Source of the DNA: a virus
Direction: 5' to 3' (one strand)
DNA: 30,544 nucleotides
IMG/VR virus record: IMGVR_UViG_3300028392_000216
Location: 1 to 30,544 of that record
The notes under the pieces are model-generated. The model was not told the DNA's origin and made no database searches. It was given only the letters and a program-made list of their open reading frames with translations. Positions 12,905 through 21,135 of the stretch are shown here, in pieces. Positions within the stretch are counted from its first letter, which is position 1; each line of letters starts with the position of its first letter. The position numbers were made by a program, and so were the translations under genes.

Positions 12905-15655
12905 TTATGAATTTACTTGGGCGAAGAAATCAGAACCTAAAATAACCATTCCTCCGTTACTTAGTGTTGCAGTGTTTTGCGTTTCAAAACTTAAGCATAA
13001 ATAGTTTGTTCCTTGTGATGATGTCGGGCCACCTGTGGAAGTTGCGACTGATGATCCGTTGACGTATAGAGTTACATTACCCGAACCATCGCTGACAATA
13101 ACTACATCGTATGCGGATGAATTGCTGGGAGTAAAAGATGAAGTTGTGGTCGTTAACGCTGAACCATTAGCCACATAGAGTACAATAGCACCAGAACCTG
13201 ATACTTTAATTCCAACCATTTTATCCGAAGCAGTAATGTCGCTTGGGGTTTGTGATGAGAATCGTCCAAGACTATATCTGAAAACGGAGTTTGTATCTGG
13301 AGTGGTTACATTTCGAGCAAATCGTCCTCCAAAGATTACACGCTTAGACCAGTCAATGCCTGCTGTGTAAGCACCGCCACGAGTTGAATTATAAATATTT
13401 GCAATATTTTGACCGTAACCAGTTGCTGATGTTGGGGCTTGTGCGACACGAGCATTTACTGCGTTCGCAGCTGCGGAAGCACCTGCACCAGAAGTTGCCG
13501 TTGCCCAAGTTATACCTGTGATAAATTTACCACCAGCAAAGTATTTAGCGTCCAGTAGCGTTGAAGGATTGATGACTGTCGTGGTAGAAGTTCCGGCTTG
13601 GGCTTGTGCCGTGGTTGAGTAAGCGTCCGTTGATACTGCACCGAGTCCGAGATTTGTGCGAGCTGTGGAAGTGCTGGCGAGTCCGCTTAAATTATCTGCC
13701 TTTGCTAAATAATCAGTAGCAGTTGCCGTAGCCATTGTGCCTAGCCCAAGATTAGTGCGAGCCGTTGATGCCGTGACATCGGATAGATTGTTAGCCGTCT
13801 GTAAAAATGTTCCAGTGGTTTGAGTCGCAGCTGTACCAAGTCCTAAGTTTGTTCTGGCAGTTGACGCGGAGGCAAGTCCTGATAGATTGTCTGCTTTAGC
13901 CAAATAGTCCGTGGTCGTGGCTTGTGCCATTGAACCTAGACTAATCCATTCCGTGTTGAAATTGGTCGAGTTGACTTTGGCCAATACCTGACCGGCAGTA
14001 CCAGATACGGGCAAAACTGCCCCTGCCACCCCGCCAACATTAACTTCCCAATTTGAATAAGTGCCACTACCTGAGTGAGTGTTAGAATCCCAAGTCATCA
14101 CACCTGTCGTGGAGTTATAAGTTAAGACCGTTCCGTGCATGTGGTTTGCCGTATTGTAGGAAACCGTGATGTCTTGTTGCGGAGAGTATGATAAACCTGT
14201 GCCGACTGTCATCGTCTTTCCGTTACCGCTATCGACTGTCAGCGTGGAAGTTGAGGAAGTTAGGTAGCGATCACCAACCGGAGGGAATGTAACCAGTGAA
14301 CCTGTACCTGTGATGTATTGGCTAGTCGTTCCTGTTGGCTTTGGGAAGTAAGTTGAGGACGCCGAAGATTGCGTTAGGAAAGTTGAATAAGCGGCTGATG
14401 TAGAGAGATAGTCGGCTGGAATGAAGGCGGTTGCTTGAGTGCTTGAGTCTGGGAATTTTAAATATGTTCCTAAACTTTCATTAGCAAAAAAACCAATCTC
14501 GCCTGCTATAATTGCATTAGATAATTTTGCATAAGCAACACCATTACCAAATTCATCGTGATATTTACCAAATGAAAAAGTGCCTAAAGTATAATCATCA
14601 GTTGCGTTAAGAATTTCCCTAGTTAAAGTATCTGCACTTTGTGAAGTTATTGGAAGATAACCATTCAAAACCGCAGGGTCGTAAGCCGTAGTCTGCGTGG
14701 TCTCGTCATTGAAGTTTATGCCATTCGGAGTCAGCGATGTGCCGTTGGTGTAAGTGTTGTCGTAAATCCTAATTTGCTGTGACTCTAAATATGCAGTTTT
14801 ACCGTCAGCGTTTTCTACGCCAAAGCCACCAGCCCAAACTTGTGAGTCGTTTCCAGAACCGTCATTTGAGTAAATCTTAAGAAACCCAGAAGTTAGTTCG
14901 GTCGTATAGAAAGTTCCTTCCTTCCAGAAAAACCCACTTCCATATTCACCATAGGGAAACTCTACATTTCCAGTAAGTCGCCCACCAGTGAGTGAGAGTT
15001 TTCCGTCTAGTGCAGCTTGAAGGTCGGTCTGACTGCTGAGCGTTCCGGTTATTGAACCCCACGAGCCACCACCAGAAGTTGGCGTGATCCACTCGGTGTT
15101 GTAGTCCGTTCCGTCCACTTTGGCGAGTACTTGCCCAGTTGAGCCACCAGAGGCTACGCCAGCACCAGTGTCCCCTTTGTCCCCTTTCTCACCTTGGATA
15201 CCCTGCTCACCTTGTATGCCTTGCTCTCCACGCTCCCCTTGGTCGCCCTTGTCGCCTTTAACACCTTGAATACCTTGGTCGCCTTTGACGCCTTGGATAC
15301 CCTGCTCACCACGATCACCCTTGTCTCCTTTAATGCCCTGTATGCCTTGGTCGCCTTTGTCTCCCTTGACCCCTTGGATACCTTGGACGCCTTGCTGACC
15401 TTGCGCACCTTGTTCGCCTCTGGGAATGGTAAAGTCTAGGACTGCATTAGCAGCTGTGCCGACATTAACGACATTTGCATTTGTGCCAGGGTTTCCAGTT
15501 GTTGTCGTTCCGACTTCCACGGTTGCAGAAGCACCCGGTGTATTTAACCCAATGTTAAGAGTCGCGGACGTCTGCGTAATTGTCGCTAAGATACCATTAC
15601 CGCTAACTGACGCAGTGAGTGAGGCGTCTGTTATGACTGTGATCGTAAGTGCCAT
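12905..15655 (-). CDS. Collagen-containing tail fibre / receptor-binding protein
   Basis: A 916-residue fibre. Residues 1-79 are a beta domain ending F-T-I-P-R. Residues 80-166 are about 29 Gly-X-Y triplets (GIQ, GVK, GDK and GDQ types), which should form a collagen-like triple helix. A Q-V-L-A-K-V-D-G-T-x-Y-N-T-E-W-I unit occurs once after the collagen and again about 380 residues later. Three N-L-S-x-(L/V)-x-A-S-T-A-R-T-N-L-G-L-G type repeats follow, a known tail-fibre spacer. The C-terminal 200 residues look like a LamG-like jelly roll (F-G-G-R-F, V-T-L-Y-V-N-G-S-S), the likely receptor-binding head. Part of the gene (about 14455-14660) is very AT-rich, which suggests mosaic origin. Neither GTCGCGAC nor GTGCGCAC occurs in it. 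Confidence 0.92.
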   Translation of the reverse strand: MALTITVITDASLTASVSGNGILATITQTSATLNIGLNTPGASATVEVGTTTTGNPGTNANVVNVGTAANAVLDFTIPRGEQGAQGQQGVQGIQGVKGDKGDQGIQGIKGDKGDRGEQGIQGVKGDQGIQGVKGDKGDQGERGEQGIQGEQGIQGEKGDKGDTGAGVASGGSTGQVLAKVDGTDYNTEWITPTSGGGSWGSITGTLSSQTDLQAALDGKLSLTGGRLTGNVEFPYGEYGSGFFWKEGTFYTTELTSGFLKIYSNDGSGNDSQVWAGGFGVENADGKTAYLESQQIRIYDNTYTNGTSLTPNGINFNDETTQTTAYDPAVLNGYLPITSQSADTLTREILNATDDYTLGTFSFGKYHDEFGNGVAYAKLSNAIIAGEIGFFANESLGTYLKFPDSSTQATAFIPADYLSTSAAYSTFLTQSSASSTYFPKPTGTTSQYITGTGSLVTFPPVGDRYLTSSTSTLTVDSGNGKTMTVGTGLSYSPQQDITVSYNTANHMHGTVLTYNSTTGVMTWDSNTHSGSGTYSNWEVNVGGVAGAVLPVSGTAGQVLAKVNSTNFNTEWISLGSMAQATTTDYLAKADNLSGLASASTARTNLGLGTAATQTTGTFLQTANNLSDVTASTARTNLGLGTMATATATDYLAKADNLSGLASTSTARTNLGLGAVSTDAYSTTAQAQAGTSTTTVINPSTLLDAKYFAGGKFITGITWATATSGAGASAAANAVNARVAQAPTSATGYGQNIANIYNSTRGGAYTAGIDWSKRVIFGGRFARNVTTPDTNSVFRYSLGRFSSQTPSDITASDKMVGIKVSGSGAIVLYVANGSALTTTTSSFTPSNSSAYDVVIVSDGSGNVTLYVNGSSVATSTGGPTSSQGTNYLCLSFETQNTATLSNGGMVILGSDFFAQVNS
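13637..13900 (-). repeat. Three tail-fibre spacer repeats
   Basis: Three units of about 31-40 codons share the block S-T-A-R-T-N-L-G-L-G preceded by N-L-S. The first and third units also share D-Y-L-A-K-A-D before it. They read in the same frame as the fibre and are a familiar trimeric shaft element. Confidence 0.8.
15158..15418 (-). repeat. Collagen-type Gly-X-Y repeat in the tail fibre
   Basis: About 29 nine-nucleotide units encode Gly-X-Y triplets. X is often Val, Ile, Asp or Glu and Y is often Gln or Lys. Interspersed blocks such as GIQGVKGDKGDQ recur several times. The unit is not a CRISPR repeat, because the variation follows codon positions. Confidence 0.92.
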
Positions 15656-15660
15656 TAGCC

Positions 15661-15972
15661 TTAGGAAACAGTTATGTTATCTACGATGTTTAAGACTGCG
15701 GTGTCAGAAAAGAAAACTACCCCATTGTTCGCAAAGCGTATGTCCCAATAGGCTGACCCAAGGCTCCACGCAGCTGTGGCGTCATAAGAAACGCTAAAAG
15801 TCGTTGGGGAAGTTAAAGTGACTGCACAAGCGTATATTTTTCCGTGGGCGTCCCGAACGTCTGAAGTAATCGTGACTCCGTCTAAAGTTGGGGCACCACC
15901 AGAGTCTGGCGTATAGGTGACAGAAGCGTAAAAAGTTGACGCTCTCTTAAATGTTATCGTTTGCGTAGCCAT
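15661..15972 (-). CDS. Small beta-sandwich tail protein (BppU-N-terminus-like)
   Basis: A 103-residue protein with the pattern of a single immunoglobulin-like beta sandwich: M-A-T-Q-T-I-T-F-K-R-A-S-T-F at the start, then D-G-V-T-I-T-S-D-V-R-D, A-W-S-L-G-S-A-Y-W-D-I-R-F and a final T-A-V-L-N-I-V-D. This arrangement resembles the N-terminal attachment domain of baseplate upper proteins, which anchor fibres to the tail. It stops within a few nucleotides of the fibre start. It may be the fibre adaptor. Family assignment is by impression of the fold. Confidence 0.5.
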   Translation of the reverse strand: MATQTITFKRASTFYASVTYTPDSGGAPTLDGVTITSDVRDAHGKIYACAVTLTSPTTFSVSYDATAAWSLGSAYWDIRFANNGVVFFSDTAVLNIVDNITVS

Positions 15973-15989
15973 TAGAGTCGGGTGGTGCC

Positions 15990-16010
15990 TTACTCTGGCG
16001 ACCCAGTCAA
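15990..16010 (-). promoter_or_regulatory. Bipartite leader motif, copy 5 (small tail protein)
   Basis: On the minus strand this reads TTGAC-TGGG-TCGCCAGAGTAA. It ends 17 nt before the ATG at 15972 and lies inside a 55-nt gap. The spacer matches copy 3 exactly. Confidence 0.6.
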
Positions 16011-16027
16011 GGGGTCTGGATTGCCCT

Positions 16028-17524
16028 CTAAAGCGTTTCTTTTGGCGACTGGTAGTCGCCTATGGCTATGTCCCCAGCGTAGGCTGGTATTTGCTGGGCT
16101 GGGGCTGGTGGGACGTAATAAGCGTGATTAAGGTCTTTCGTATATCCGCTTAGGCTGGCTGTGATTTGAGAGCAAAGGTCAAAGCCAGTGTCCCACTTGG
16201 CAATCTGAGTAGGGGAAGTAAGCAGTTTGTTTTTAAATGAGCCTAGAGGGTTTTGCCTTAAATGGATCACGCCATATTGGATTTGATAAATCTGGAAACG
16301 ATTAAGCCCAGCGTTCCATTTAATATACGCTATGTCTTGGCGGTAGCAATCGGTATGAACAAACCCAGTGCCTTCGTCCGTCATTTCTCCGACTGTCTTA
16401 ATCTGCGTTGTATTGTCCGCTTTAATTTCAATACCGCCCTCAAACTCTATAACTGGTGGCTGAGTTGGGGTATAGTCCGCGACTCGTATTCTAAAAGCGT
16501 CTTCTGGTGCAATTAAACCAGAGACTAGTGGATTAACTGTATAGCCGTATAAAGTTCCAACGTCTTTAGCCCTGACTACGTTCTCCATTAACCAGTTAAA
16601 GTTTCCGGGTGGCTGTTCGTTTGTGTTTCCAGCACCATAAGCCAGACCTCCCATATTATAATACCAAGCACCAAACTCTCCACCGTCCACGTATCTAGTG
16701 AAATTAACGTCATCAACAGCAGACGGAACTCCGTCTATTGTCATACCATCTGGCTGTCTTAAATTAGGGTTGGTGCTTTTCTCAGCAAAGATTGGGACAT
16801 TGTTTGCAAGCCAAGCCGTCATACTTGCTGGGTAGTTAGCGTCATTGTTATCAGTCACTAGCAACTCTTCCACGTGGAAAGTAACAAGGCTATTAAGTCC
16901 TGCTGTATCTAGGCTCGCTATTCTACCAATGGTATCTGCTACAACGACATTGTCCGTGGTGCTTGCACCGTCTAGGCGTATATAGGACTGAAGGAAACCG
17001 CCACCATTCCGCTGAGTGCGTATGTAAATGTTAGGGTCGTCGTACGCTTTAGAAATACCTAGCTGCGGTGCTTTGGCTTCCCACAAGTCGTTGCTGTCTT
17101 TCCAGTCTGGGGTCGTCTTATAGAGAAAAACAAAGTAATCGTTTTCCGGTGTCAGTTTTATAAATCCGTTTTTACTTATAAACTCAGAGGCTTCTTCTGT
17201 CCCTTCGGTCAGTGATCCATTAGGAAACAAGTTAAACTTGTTAATATAAAAGAACATATTCTGGCGGTTGAAACTTCCAATGCCACCAAGGCTGTCTAAG
17301 TCTATAATACCTTTTTCGTCTGAAGTATAGTAATCAAACTCTACCAAGCCTTTGCGGACGTGCAGGCGGTATTCATAAGACTCTCCCACTTTAGCCCCAG
17401 TGATCGAACACTCAAACTGACGCCCAATGTTTCGTGCAGAAGACTCGACACCAGCGTCAATGGTAAGCCCAGAGGCTTCACCTAGATTTGCAGACGTATA
17501 TCCAACTCCAGGGTTTAACTTCAT
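16028..17524 (-). CDS. Tail tip / baseplate protein, unknown family
   Basis: A 498-residue protein with Tyr, Asn, Gly and Pro enriched throughout, as in beta-structured tail proteins. Segments such as G-F-I-K-L-T-P-E-N-D-Y-F-V-F-L-Y-K-T and E-F-E-G-G-I-E-I-K-A-D-N-T-T look like beta-sandwich strands. No catalytic motif is visible. It lies between two other tip proteins upstream of the fibre. The leader carries TTAATTTTAC-TT before ATG, like those of portal and protease. It could be a hub or upper baseplate component. Confidence 0.4.
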   Translation of the reverse strand: MKLNPGVGYTSANLGEASGLTIDAGVESSARNIGRQFECSITGAKVGESYEYRLHVRKGLVEFDYYTSDEKGIIDLDSLGGIGSFNRQNMFFYINKFNLFPNGSLTEGTEEASEFISKNGFIKLTPENDYFVFLYKTTPDWKDSNDLWEAKAPQLGISKAYDDPNIYIRTQRNGGGFLQSYIRLDGASTTDNVVVADTIGRIASLDTAGLNSLVTFHVEELLVTDNNDANYPASMTAWLANNVPIFAEKSTNPNLRQPDGMTIDGVPSAVDDVNFTRYVDGGEFGAWYYNMGGLAYGAGNTNEQPPGNFNWLMENVVRAKDVGTLYGYTVNPLVSGLIAPEDAFRIRVADYTPTQPPVIEFEGGIEIKADNTTQIKTVGEMTDEGTGFVHTDCYRQDIAYIKWNAGLNRFQIYQIQYGVIHLRQNPLGSFKNKLLTSPTQIAKWDTGFDLCSQITASLSGYTKDLNHAYYVPPAPAQQIPAYAGDIAIGDYQSPKETL

Positions 17525-17532
17525 AAGTAAAA

Positions 17533-18432
17533 TTAAGCAGTTCCAGAACCAAGTCCACCAGAGCCACCAGAGCCACCAAATGTTGGTGTCGGATAAACAA
17601 CGTATGGGAAACCTTCACGTGAGTATCTTATCTCGTAGTTAATCTTATAAAGTGCGCCGTAATTCTCGCAGTTCATCTTAGAGACTAGCAATTGTGGGTT
17701 GCCATTTGCAGCTGTCCAATTTGTTCCGTATTCAAGTGGCACTAATTTAGGAAAGCCACCAAAGCCTAAGTCGTTCTGGTTTGTTGCAGACCCAACTTTC
17801 TCACGCATTAAAGTCACGTTACCAGAACTAGTCGTATAAACAATTCCAGTGAATACGGTTGTTGGTGCTAAGTAGGAAGTTTTTCCGTAATAGACAGGGT
17901 AGTTCTCATTAAAGAAACCTAGGAACTTTCCACCCTTACCGGGTTCTGAACAAGGTTGAAAAGTTGCCCCATTGTTTCCCTCCATCAAATTAGTTTTGTT
18001 GTCTATAATTATAGGGGAAGGGTGCCACGTAGCCTGCTTACCTGCAATTGGCTGGTCAGAACCAGAGCCTACAGTGATCGTGAAGAAATTAGGGTGCGTC
18101 TCAATCTTTTCTGTGCTTAGTCCATCGTCTCCGTGGCAGTTAGGTCGAGTGAACTCTCCAGTTTCAATCCCGACATAATCTCCGGTGACTGTCGCGACTC
18201 TTGCGTTGTTATAAGTTACAGACCACTTGTGCAGCTTAAGTCTAGTGTCCTTTTCAAATGCCTCACCACGTGCCAGCCTTGTTGAAGGCGGTGGCAACAT
18301 AATTGAAGTGTCGAACTTATAGGTGGCTCTGCACGTGAGCAGTCCGTAGCCGTCATTCTCAATTGTATAACCGGGTTGAAGGACGCCTGACTCTAGGTCG
18401 TTTCCGTATCTGATTAAAGTGTCGCTAGGCAT
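17533..18432 (-). CDS. Tail tip structural protein, unknown family
   Basis: A 299-residue protein directly after the tape measure, where distal tail or tip proteins are encoded. It is beta-rich with many Thr, Gly, Asn and Tyr residues and has a paired cysteine layout (near C-R-A-T, N-C-H-G, Q-P-C-S and N-C-E-N). The C-terminus is Gly-Ser rich, with repeated G-G-S-G after Y-P-T-P-T-F, like a flexible tether. A GTCGCGAC palindrome at 18191 encodes V-A-T. I do not recognise the family. A role in the tail tip or baseplate is inferred from order. Confidence 0.45.
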   Translation of the reverse strand: MPSDTLIRYGNDLESGVLQPGYTIENDGYGLLTCRATYKFDTSIMLPPPSTRLARGEAFEKDTRLKLHKWSVTYNNARVATVTGDYVGIETGEFTRPNCHGDDGLSTEKIETHPNFFTITVGSGSDQPIAGKQATWHPSPIIIDNKTNLMEGNNGATFQPCSEPGKGGKFLGFFNENYPVYYGKTSYLAPTTVFTGIVYTTSSGNVTLMREKVGSATNQNDLGFGGFPKLVPLEYGTNWTAANGNPQLLVSKMNCENYGALYKINYEIRYSREGFPYVVYPTPTFGGSGGSGGLGSGTA

Positions 18433-18435
18433 AAA

Positions 18436-19707
18436 TTACTTTGAGGGGTTTGGGATAGTTGGTGTCGGTGGCACTTTTATATTCACCATAGACTTAGTAA
18501 AGTCTGGGGCGTAATTAGGACTGCGTGAGTTGTCTAGGATTGTCTTAATTTCTTTAAGCACGTCAAGTTGGTCAGTCATTAAAAGCAGCTGTGAGTTGTT
18601 CCCGAAACCGATCACGCCAGAAGACGGCGCACTTTCGCCCATTCCCATACCGCCACCTGCACCTTGCTCTGAGAACTTTCCGACTTTTGGGGCTGGTGCT
18701 TCTTTTTCCATAGCACTTAGAATTGCACTGAAAACTTCATCTCTTATGTTTTGTTTAACTGAACTTTCGTCACCAGTTGCATACGGACCGTGCTGGAACG
18801 CTTGTTGTGAGTTTTTGTAAAAGAACGCACCAAGTTCCGTTGGTATTTCTCTCTTTTCATATTCTTTTAACAAGTTTTCAATAAAAACTTTTTTATTTTC
18901 TTCCGGTGTTCGTTTAAATTGCTCATCTCCCATCTTTAAATACGCTTCACGTTCTGCGTTAATTAGATCACGTTCACGTTCGTGAACAGCAACTGCAACA
19001 ACTGCTTCTCTTTCCATTATAGCTTTTTTACGTTCTATGTTTCTGATAACTTTATCTAAGGCTTCAGCTGCTTCTAATTCTGCGTCAGTTAGTTTCTTGG
19101 TTTCTTCCGCTTGTTTCTTAATAGCCTTACCAGATTGCTCAAACATTGGTACTAAATTAAGACCTGCTCTTTTACCAAGTATTTCTGAAATCAGTGCCAG
19201 CACGTCGCCTTCTTGTGAAGCGTCTTGGAAAGCGTCTGCTAGTCTATAAACAACGTCACTGGCTTTAAGAGTAGAATAATTTAAATCTTCTGTTGTATTA
19301 AATAACGTTCGCAAAGTCTTTCTGTGCGACTCAGAGCCAGCCTGTGCTTTTGCAATATAGACGTTGGCAAAGTTTAAAGCCTTACCCAAGTCCTGCATAG
19401 AAATACCAGACTCACGTGCAACAGCTGCTAATCCTTGAAACTCTTGTGAGTCTAATCCCGACTTCTTAATTGCGTGGTTTATTTCTCTGATCACCGTCAA
19501 TTGTTCACGCATACCGTGAACGAAGTCTTTAATTTGTCCTAGGATTGCGTCAGCTGCAAAGAAGCCAGCAATCGGGGCTACGATAGATTTACCGAAGTCT
19601 TTAAACCAGTCCTTCATAGCAGTGCCAGCGGTCTTAGCAGCTTGTTCTGCACCCTTAGGAACTTCTGAGAAGTCGCCACCAAACTTTACTTTTACGTCAT
19701 CTGCCAT
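18436..19707 (-). CDS. Tape measure protein (short)
   Basis: A 423-residue protein with the features of a small tape measure: an N-terminal A-A-K-T-A-G-T-A-M-K segment, a hydrophobic stretch I-V-A-P-I-A-G-F-F-A-A-D-A-I-L at about 41-55, then long helices rich in Ala, Glu and Lys (residues 60-310), including EEAEALDK-type repeats and an R-E-R-D-L-I-N-A-E-R-E-A-Y coiled coil. The C-terminus is Gly-Met- and Pro-rich. The protein should set tail length. By the usual rule of roughly 1.5 angstrom per residue it predicts a tail of about 60 nm. A minor tail protein is the alternative. Confidence 0.7.
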   Translation of the reverse strand: MADDVKVKFGGDFSEVPKGAEQAAKTAGTAMKDWFKDFGKSIVAPIAGFFAADAILGQIKDFVHGMREQLTVIREINHAIKKSGLDSQEFQGLAAVARESGISMQDLGKALNFANVYIAKAQAGSESHRKTLRTLFNTTEDLNYSTLKASDVVYRLADAFQDASQEGDVLALISEILGKRAGLNLVPMFEQSGKAIKKQAEETKKLTDAELEAAEALDKVIRNIERKKAIMEREAVVAVAVHERERDLINAEREAYLKMGDEQFKRTPEENKKVFIENLLKEYEKREIPTELGAFFYKNSQQAFQHGPYATGDESSVKQNIRDEVFSAILSAMEKEAPAPKVGKFSEQGAGGGMGMGESAPSSGVIGFGNNSQLLLMTDQLDVLKEIKTILDNSRSPNYAPDFTKSMVNIKVPPTPTIPNPSK

Positions 19708-19709
19708 TG

Positions 19710-20297
19710 TTAGTTGTTTCTTTTATAGGGTTTTTGTTTTTCGGTTTCCAGTTCTGACAATTCTTTCTGCATAACTTCCCACTCGTGATCACTGACCAAT
19801 TTAATGTCGCACCCAGAGCGTTGCAGGAACGCCATATGAAGCCACACAGCCTCTGACTCTGGCATTGTCCAAGCCTCTGTCAAACTCAGCCCATTTGCCA
19901 CCAAATTGGCTACCACGATTAACTTCCAGTCGATTGGGTTGTCCTTGGCTGGCTTGTCGCTTTCCCAGAACCTTGGGTATAGGGACTGGGCTTGGAAATA
20001 AACAAGCAGCTTGTAGGCTTCTTCTCTCAGTTTCTTTTTACTGACCTGCATATTCTTGAGAGTGACTAACTCCCAGAAAGACAAAGGCTCACGAATGTCT
20101 GCTAAGTTATGAGTTGAGAGTATTCGCGCACCTGCGATCACGTCCTCTGCACCGATAGGCTGAGAGAAGTCTAAAAGTGGCGAGTCAATCGACTCCAGAG
20201 CAACCCGGTGTCGTAAAGAGAAAGGTAGCAACTTTCTGCCACAGACCTTTATAGTCGGTGGCAATATGGTTGCCGATTGTGTCCACCGTGAAGCCAC
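19710..20297 (-). CDS. Tail assembly chaperone-position protein
   Basis: A 195-residue protein directly upstream of the tape measure gene, the usual place of tail assembly chaperones. It starts with GTG. The sequence is helical, with S-F-W-E-L-V-T-L-K-N and a tryptophan-rich middle, and ends in a highly charged tail (E-L-E-T-E-K-Q-K-P-Y-K-R-N-N). Unlike lambda G/GT, it is one open frame and I see no slippery heptamer. No motif identifies the family. The role is inferred from location, and an alternative tail protein cannot be excluded. Confidence 0.4.
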   Translation of the reverse strand: MASRWTQSATILPPTIKVCGRKLLPFSLRHRVALESIDSPLLDFSQPIGAEDVIAGARILSTHNLADIREPLSFWELVTLKNMQVSKKKLREEAYKLLVYFQAQSLYPRFWESDKPAKDNPIDWKLIVVANLVANGLSLTEAWTMPESEAVWLHMAFLQRSGCDIKLVSDHEWEVMQKELSELETEKQKPYKRNN

Positions 20298-20306
20298 TAG
20301 TGGGAA

Positions 20307-20322
20307 AACCCCAAGTGGGGTT
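20307..20322 (-). terminator. Short hairpin at the stop of the tail-tube candidate
   Basis: On the minus strand AACCCC-ACTT-GGGGTT forms a 6-bp stem with a 4-nt loop, followed by two more T and then CCC. It overlaps the stop codon and ends 9 nt before the next GTG start, which itself sits inside the palindrome CCACTAGTGG. It may attenuate transcription to reduce expression downstream of an abundant protein. Confidence 0.4.
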
Positions 20323-20662
20323 AGGCGATGTTTTGGTATTTAACCAGTTTAAGCGAAACCTTACGGAAGCCGTTGTTCGTGCCGTTATCAGTCACGTCTT
20401 TAATGATGTAGGTCGTTCCGTCGTAAGCAAATGTTTCACCAATCACTGGGTAAGTGGACTTAACTTTTAAAACTCCGCTGACGCCTGTTTCAATTCGAGT
20501 GTCGTCTAAACGGTCAGTGATCACAACGCCAAACTCGTCAGTGACTTCTACGTCCAGAGCCTTCTTTTTAGAAATGTCGTCCGATTGGATAGTCGCGAAA
20601 GCGAGCGTTCCGTTCAGTCCGTATGCGTGGGTGGTTCCGTAAGTAATTGAAGTGTCTGACAT
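20321..20662 (-). CDS. Tail-tube or tail-associated protein candidate
   Basis: A 113-residue, beta-rich protein with many Thr, Gly and Asp residues (G-V-L-K-V-K-S-T-Y, then G-E-T-F-A-Y-D-G-T-T-Y-I-I-K-D-V). It occupies the major tail protein slot, between the terminator-like gene and the chaperone-position gene before the tape measure. It is shorter than usual tube proteins, so a second neck protein is possible. Its C-terminal strands resemble those of the protein at 22068-22406. Leader motif copy 4 lies just upstream and a hairpin overlaps its stop codon. Confidence 0.4.
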   Translation of the reverse strand: MSDTSITYGTTHAYGLNGTLAFATIQSDDISKKKALDVEVTDEFGVVITDRLDDTRIETGVSGVLKVKSTYPVIGETFAYDGTTYIIKDVTDNGTNNGFRKVSLKLVKYQNIA

Positions 20663-20674
20663 AGGGTTGGTTCT

Positions 20675-20695
20675 TTACTCTGGCGACTGTGTCAA
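20675..20695 (-). promoter_or_regulatory. Bipartite leader motif, copy 4 (tail-tube candidate)
   Basis: On the minus strand this reads TTGAC-ACAG-TCGCCAGAGTAA. Its first bases overlap the TGA stop of the upstream gene, and it ends 12 nt before the next ATG. Confidence 0.6.
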
Positions 20696-21132
20696 ACAGC
20701 CTCCGGTGGATATACGCAGACCAGCGTATAGGTCAAAGCGTTGCCATATCTGCGGTCTGCCACGCCTTCATCGTCTGCGTTAATCCAAGTTGCGTATAAT
20801 TGACCCTGCGTCCACGCCGTCTTAAGTCCGTCATCGTGTTGCATTATACCCTGCACAGCCTCAACTCTTGCTCTGTGTTCTTCCAAAGTGTTGTCGTCCG
20901 CAGACGAGTAGATGTATATCTTAAACGTGATCTCAAAGTTTCCGCTAGGCTTAGCCCCGAAGTCTCTGTGGGCTTGGGCAGACTCAGCGTGTAAAATTAT
21001 AATAGGCACAGACCGAATGTCAGCGGTTTGTCCTTTAACAATTTGAACACCGGGGAGTGCAGCTGAATTAGTCGTGAACCAGTCTAGGACAGACTGCTCT
21101 GCAATTGTGCGTATGCCGTATAGGGTAGTCAT
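20692..21132 (-). CDS. Tail terminator-like protein (gpU position)
   Basis: A 146-residue protein with alternating helix and strand: an N-terminal helix, I-I-I-L-H-A-E-S strand, a F-E-I-T-F-K-I-Y-I-Y-S-S strand, a charged helix (EEHRARVEAVQGIMQ) and a final strand G-N-A-L-T-Y-T-L-V-C-V-Y-P-P. This plan and size match phage tail terminator proteins, which cap the tail tube and join it to the head. It ends with TGA inside leader motif copy 4. Assignment is from predicted topology and gene order. Confidence 0.5.
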   Translation of the reverse strand: MTTLYGIRTIAEQSVLDWFTTNSAALPGVQIVKGQTADIRSVPIIILHAESAQAHRDFGAKPSGNFEITFKIYIYSSADDNTLEEHRARVEAVQGIMQHDDGLKTAWTQGQLYATWINADDEGVADRRYGNALTYTLVCVYPPEAV

Positions 21133-21135
21133 AAA

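Noticed and set aside
15158-15418. Short regular repeats that could look like a CRISPR array
   Set aside because: The repeats are Gly-X-Y collagen codons in the fibre frame and vary at codon positions, with no spacers of constant length.
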